A program made the translations under genes and the position numbers. From Verrucomicrobiota bacterium (GTDB lineage: Bacteria; Verrucomicrobiota; Verrucomicrobiia; Limisphaerales; J093), in the NCBI GenBank assembly GCA_022710935.1, contig JAKLFY010000042.1, positions 1 through 57,821 of the forward strand: a DNA stretch of 57,821 nt, written 5' to 3'. The notes beneath the pieces are model-generated. The model was not told the origin of the DNA. It saw only the letters and a program-made list of their open reading frames with translations, and searched no databases. This document shows, piece by piece, positions 54,290-57,821 of the stretch. The number at the start of each line of letters is the position of its first letter. The stretch's first letter is position 1.

Positions 54290-57200
54290 CTAGAAGGGCG
54301 ACACGAATCTGTAGGTGCCTGACCCGACCTCGAACAAGGCGGCGTTGTCGTCGACACGACTCGGCTGTGCGCTCTGTCCACTCTCCGTGATCTTCGACGC
54401 GTCGGACGTGGGCACCCGAATAGTGGCCGTTGTGTTGGGCGGCACAGTCGCCTGGAGCCTGAAGTGACCGTTCTCGATCGTCCAGTGGGAGGCGATGCGT
54501 CCGCGAATCGAGTCGTAATGGCCGCGCGCCCACGTGACGCCGCCACCGGGCCGGGGTGCGATGAGGAAGTGTTTCCATCCGGGGCGTGCGGTGTCGGGGT
54601 TGAGTCCGGCGACGTGGCGCCAGATCCATTCGCCAACGGCGCCGAAGGCCCAGTGGTTAAAGGAGTTCATGCCGGCATCCTGGAAGCCGCGGCCTTTGAC
54701 GTAGCCGTCCCAGCGTTCCCAGACCGTGGTGGCGCCATTGTCAATCATGTAGAGCCAGGATGGGAAGGTCCGGTTGGTCAGAAGTTGCCACCCCAGGTCG
54801 GCATGACCGTGCCGGGTCAATTCGAGCATGGCGCGATGGGTCGTCTGGATTCCAGTCGAGAGGTGGACCTGGTAGCGTCGGATCTCGTCTACCAGATTCT
54901 GGGCGGCTTTCGGGCGGAGTGACTCGGGCAGGAGGTCGAAGTTGAGGGCAAGGGCGTAACCGGCCTGGGTGCCGCCCTCGATATGACCGTCGGGCGTCAC
55001 GAACCATCGGTTGAACGCGGCCCGGATCTGTTCGAAAAGCTCATGGTACTGCCGCGCCTGGTCGGGTCGTCCGATTTGGGTCGCCATTCGGGCGACGATC
55101 TCCGTCGAGTGCGCGAAGAAGGCGGTGGCGAACACCTCCTTGGGCATGGCCCCGCCCTTGTTCGGCCAGTTCGCCTGGCGTATCCAGTCGCCATTTAACC
55201 AGTCGTTGTAGTCGTTGTGTCGCCCCTTGGCCCAGATCAGGTCCGGGTTCTGTCCGCGAATCCAATCCACCCACCGGCATGCGGACTCGAAGTGCTCTTC
55301 GAGCAACCGCGTGTCGGCGTAGTTCTCGAAGACGCGCCACGGGACGACCGTGCCTGCGTCACCCCACGCCGGCACTCCGGAGAAACTCAGGTTTGGATCG
55401 CCCGGATGCGGCGCGAAGTCGGGATAGCGTCCGTCGTCGGCCTGATCGTCGCGGATATCCTGGGCGAGCTTGGTGAGGAACGCGGCGAGGTCCATGTTGA
55501 AGATGCCTGTTTGAGAAAAGGCCTGGATGTCGCCCATCCAACCGAACCGCTCGTCGCGCTGCGGACAATCGTTGGGCGAGCTCATCAGATTGGCGCGTTG
55601 CGTCCAGACGATGTTGCGCATGAGTTGGTTGAGGGAGACATCCGAACACTCGAAGCCGCCGGTCTCGGGTGATGTCGAGTGAAAGACACGCCCACGGACC
55701 GCGCCTCGTGTCGGGGGCTCATCGAGTCCGGTCAGCTCGACGTATCGGAAGCCGTGGTAGGTGAAGCGCGGCTCGTAGATCACGTCGCCGTCGGCCCGCG
55801 GGATGTAACGATCGATCTGCGGGGCGCCGCGCAGGTTCGCCGTATAAAGCGTGCCGTCGTCGTTGAGCATCTCGGCATGGCGGATAGTGATGGCCTGGCC
55901 GGCCGAACCGTGGACGGCGATGCGGCACCAGCCGACCATGTTCTGGCCGAGGTCGAACACATGGACCTTGGGACGAGGCTCGGTCTGAGCGATCGGCTGC
56001 AACTCCCGCACGACGCGGATCGGTTCGTTGCGTTGCCAGACAAGTTGCACATCGCCCAGGCCAAAGGCTCTCACCGGGCGCCAATCACTGTCGTTGAAAC
56101 CGGACTTGTCCCAGCCGTCCGGCTCTTTGCGGGCGTCGTAGACCTCGCCGTCGTAGATGCCGGCCGAGCGGATGGGGCCATCGGTCGTGCTGCGCCAGGA
56201 CTCATCGGTCACGATTCGTTGCGTGCTGCCGTCGGTCAGCTCGATTTCAAGTTGCAGGAGCAATCGCGGGTGCGATCCATACGCGTTGCGGCCCACGGCC
56301 ATGAGGCGCCCGGCGTACCAGCCCTCGGCCAGCGCGGCGGCCAGGGCGTTGGCACCCGGGCGCAACAGATCCGTGACGTCGAAGACCTGGTACTGCATGC
56401 GCTTGCGGTAACTGGTCCATTCGGGCATCAGCAACTGGTCGCCGACGCGCCCGCCGTTCAGGCGCAGTTCATAGAGGCCGCAGGCGGTCGCATAGGCGGT
56501 CGCGCGTTTGACGGCGCCTTCGATCTGGAACGACTTGCGGACCAGTGTGGCAGGCAGCGCGCCAGGGTCATCGCCTGGCTTCAAGGTCACCGTCGCCCCG
56601 TCTGTAAGGTTGGCCTTGGCCCAAGCCCCCGTCTCAATCGAGTCGAGGGCCGTGACGGACGCTCGTGCGGCAAGGTTCTCCTGGCCGCGCAAGACCTCGA
56701 GTTCCGCCAGGGCCAGACCGTACTGGCCGGCACCCCGCTCGCGCAGGCGGGTGGCGGTCAGCCGGACATGGCGCGCCGCCGTCGCGGGGAAGCGGACGAT
56801 CGCGGGGCTGGCACCAGGGTTGGGCTCGTCGAGTCCGGTGCGGTCAAGGAGAAGGCGAGCATCCGAGAAGTCGGCCTCCTGAGCCGCTTCGAGGCGCCAG
56901 CGCAGCGGGAACAGGAAGCCTGGGGTGTCGGGCTGCCAATCGTACGGTCGGGCGGGGAACAAGGCGATGGCGTCGAACTCGACGGGGTGGCCGAGATCGA
57001 GGGCGATCCATTTAGTCGTGCTGGCATTGGTGGCGAGTTGGCTGTGGTAGCCATTGCGGGGGCCGCTCAACAGAATGTTCGTTACGCTCACGGGATCGGC
57101 GATCCAGCGGGCTTGCCATTCAGCCTTCTCGAGCAGGCCCATCGTCCAGGTGGATGTCGGGCTCCACCCGGAGGGCCGGCCCGCACTGTCCCAGACCTCG

Positions 57201-57571
57201 AGCTTCCACCAGACGCGCATGCGCGAGCGAAGGGGCTTCCCATCGTAGGCGACGTGCAACGTACGATCCGAATCGACCCGGCCGCTGTCCCACAGATCGC
57301 CTTCGTCCCTCGACAGAATCTCCGGCGCCGAGGCGGCAAGGATGCGGTAGGCGGTCTGCTTCTGACCGCGCTCCTCGGAAACCAGAGTCCAGCTCAGGCG
57401 CGGCGACGCGATGTCCAGGCCGACCGGGTTCACGCGATACTCACAGCGCAGTCCGCCCACGGCCAAGGTGGCGCTCCAGAGGCTTGCCGCGGACAGCGCG
57501 CCCAGCGCGGCGATGGCGGCGAAGAGCCGAGTGAGCGGGCGTGTTCCGTCCAGCAACTTGTGTCGTTTCAT
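54290..57571 (-). CDS. Exported GH78 alpha-L-rhamnosidase with discoidin-like insert
   Basis: 1093 residues with an N-terminal signal/anchor (LFAAIAALGALSAASLWSA). The GH78 core is clear: AVGGLRCEYRVNPVGLDIASPRL at the start, then VFDLGQNMVGW and FTYHGFRYVE. Catalytic region one is MSSPNDCPQRDERFGWMGD (acidic residues), and TTVWERWDG provides the partner Glu. A C-terminal beta-sandwich follows. An F5/8-type (discoidin) domain of about 150 residues is inserted near 165-315 (ATNASTTKWIALDLGHPVEF). The enzyme removes terminal rhamnose from plant or microbial polysaccharides or glycosides. The stop lies in a degenerate palindromic repeat. Confidence 0.93.
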   Translation of the reverse strand: MKRHKLLDGTRPLTRLFAAIAALGALSAASLWSATLAVGGLRCEYRVNPVGLDIASPRLSWTLVSEERGQKQTAYRILAASAPEILSRDEGDLWDSGRVDSDRTLHVAYDGKPLRSRMRVWWKLEVWDSAGRPSGWSPTSTWTMGLLEKAEWQARWIADPVSVTNILLSGPRNGYHSQLATNASTTKWIALDLGHPVEFDAIALFPARPYDWQPDTPGFLFPLRWRLEAAQEADFSDARLLLDRTGLDEPNPGASPAIVRFPATAARHVRLTATRLRERGAGQYGLALAELEVLRGQENLAARASVTALDSIETGAWAKANLTDGATVTLKPGDDPGALPATLVRKSFQIEGAVKRATAYATACGLYELRLNGGRVGDQLLMPEWTSYRKRMQYQVFDVTDLLRPGANALAAALAEGWYAGRLMAVGRNAYGSHPRLLLQLEIELTDGSTQRIVTDESWRSTTDGPIRSAGIYDGEVYDARKEPDGWDKSGFNDSDWRPVRAFGLGDVQLVWQRNEPIRVVRELQPIAQTEPRPKVHVFDLGQNMVGWCRIAVHGSAGQAITIRHAEMLNDDGTLYTANLRGAPQIDRYIPRADGDVIYEPRFTYHGFRYVELTGLDEPPTRGAVRGRVFHSTSPETGGFECSDVSLNQLMRNIVWTQRANLMSSPNDCPQRDERFGWMGDIQAFSQTGIFNMDLAAFLTKLAQDIRDDQADDGRYPDFAPHPGDPNLSFSGVPAWGDAGTVVPWRVFENYADTRLLEEHFESACRWVDWIRGQNPDLIWAKGRHNDYNDWLNGDWIRQANWPNKGGAMPKEVFATAFFAHSTEIVARMATQIGRPDQARQYHELFEQIRAAFNRWFVTPDGHIEGGTQAGYALALNFDLLPESLRPKAAQNLVDEIRRYQVHLSTGIQTTHRAMLELTRHGHADLGWQLLTNRTFPSWLYMIDNGATTVWERWDGYVKGRGFQDAGMNSFNHWAFGAVGEWIWRHVAGLNPDTARPGWKHFLIAPRPGGGVTWARGHYDSIRGRIASHWTIENGHFRLQATVPPNTTATIRVPTSDASKITESGQSAQPSRVDDNAALFEVGSGTYRFVSPF

Positions 57572-57657
57572 CTAGTCAGGGCGGCTCGCCGGCAAGCGGT
57601 CGTAGCCGTCTCATGTTTACGGTCGAGATTCGGTGAGAATGATAACCGGGGGCGAAC

Positions 57658-57671
57658 GCCTTGATCAAGGC
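57658..57671. repeat. 14-bp perfect palindrome upstream of the rhamnosidase
   Basis: GCCTTGATCAAGGC is self-complementary and lies about 90 bp upstream of the GH78 start, between it and the stop of the next minus-strand gene. It could be an operator for a dimeric regulator or a short hairpin. Confidence 0.4.
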
Positions 57672-57719
57672 CTTCGAGACCTTGCCTGACCTGACGGGTG
57701 CCGGACAAGATAGTCACCA

Positions 57720-57821
57720 TTAGGCGACGAGCCGGATACGCAACTGATCGGTTTGGTTGCGCCGGTCCCAATACTGGTCGAAGCGATCGTCGAGCAGTGC
57801 GCAGCGCAGGATCGCCACGTT
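57720..57821 (-). CDS. 3' end of an unidentified gene (runs off the window)
   Basis: On the minus strand the frame is open from the window edge to a TAA at 57722-57720 and encodes 33 residues including LRCALLDDRFDQYWDRRNQT. Codon use is like the neighbouring genes, so it is probably the end of a real gene. The family cannot be recognised from this tail. It would lie upstream of, and in the same direction as, the rhamnosidase. Confidence 0.5.
   Translation of the reverse strand, partial: NVAILRCALLDDRFDQYWDRRNQTDQLRIRLVA

Overview
The window looks like a high-GC chromosomal segment of a verrucomicrobial bacterium, probably of the Limisphaerales/Pedosphaera group. This is inferred from the mix of genes and not from a marker gene. 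The evidence is two squalene-synthase-family genes, one beside hpnK, many secreted carbohydrate-active and lectin-like proteins, a Tat-exported Gfo/Idh oxidoreductase, Ser/Thr kinases paired with an ECF sigma factor, and a C-terminal domain of the 'sS.nL..W....FFR' type that I associate with this phylum.

Layout. Bases 1-3363 are an eroded integrated element: a 3' remnant of an IS630-type transposase, a frameshifted SF2 helicase C-terminus, a DUF3991/Toprim fragment and an intact tyrosine integrase. The integrase lies directly against the 3' end of tRNA-Thr(TGT), the likely attachment site. From 3.8 kb the DNA reads as core chromosome. A four-repeat secreted protein and an S4-domain (Hsp15-like) protein are followed by a minus-strand run: squalene/phytoene synthase, ligA, an RluA-type pseudouridine synthase and a Nudix hydrolase. 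Next come a membrane-anchored alpha/beta hydrolase, purL, an orphan nuoA, a secreted glycosidase-like protein, argH overlapping a NusG paralogue, an alginate-export-type barrel, a PaaK-type ligase and a giant LamG/Ig-like repeat protein.

From 26 to 32.5 kb (minus strand) there is a hopanoid/squalene set (hpnD, hpnK, an EamA-like membrane protein) and a coaC - histidine kinase - sigma54 activator - His-rich membrane protein run. From 32.7 to 42 kb lie an HD protein, sppA, a SAM methyltransferase, an acetyl-xylan-esterase-like hydrolase, a lipoprotein-type PCMT, miaB and a Tat-exported Gfo/Idh protein. From 42.5 kb on the genes are a papain-fold protease, a cyclase-kinase-TPR fusion, an egtD-like gene, an MscS channel overlapping an ECF sigma factor followed by a zinc-ribbon Ser/Thr kinase, and a GH78 alpha-L-rhamnosidase.

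The most unusual signal is not a gene. Two families of short palindromic repeats (ends CTAACCCGCAT/ATGCGGGTTAG, 73-74 bp; and AGCCCGGAT/ATCCGGGCT, about 45-70 bp) recur in the window and sit exactly at gene 3' ends. The stop codons of at least seven genes lie inside the repeat ends, and two protein tails are encoded by repeat sequence. A second cross-gene pattern is a shared C-terminal domain of about 65 residues on three otherwise unrelated exported proteins. No CRISPR array, rRNA or classical defence system is visible.
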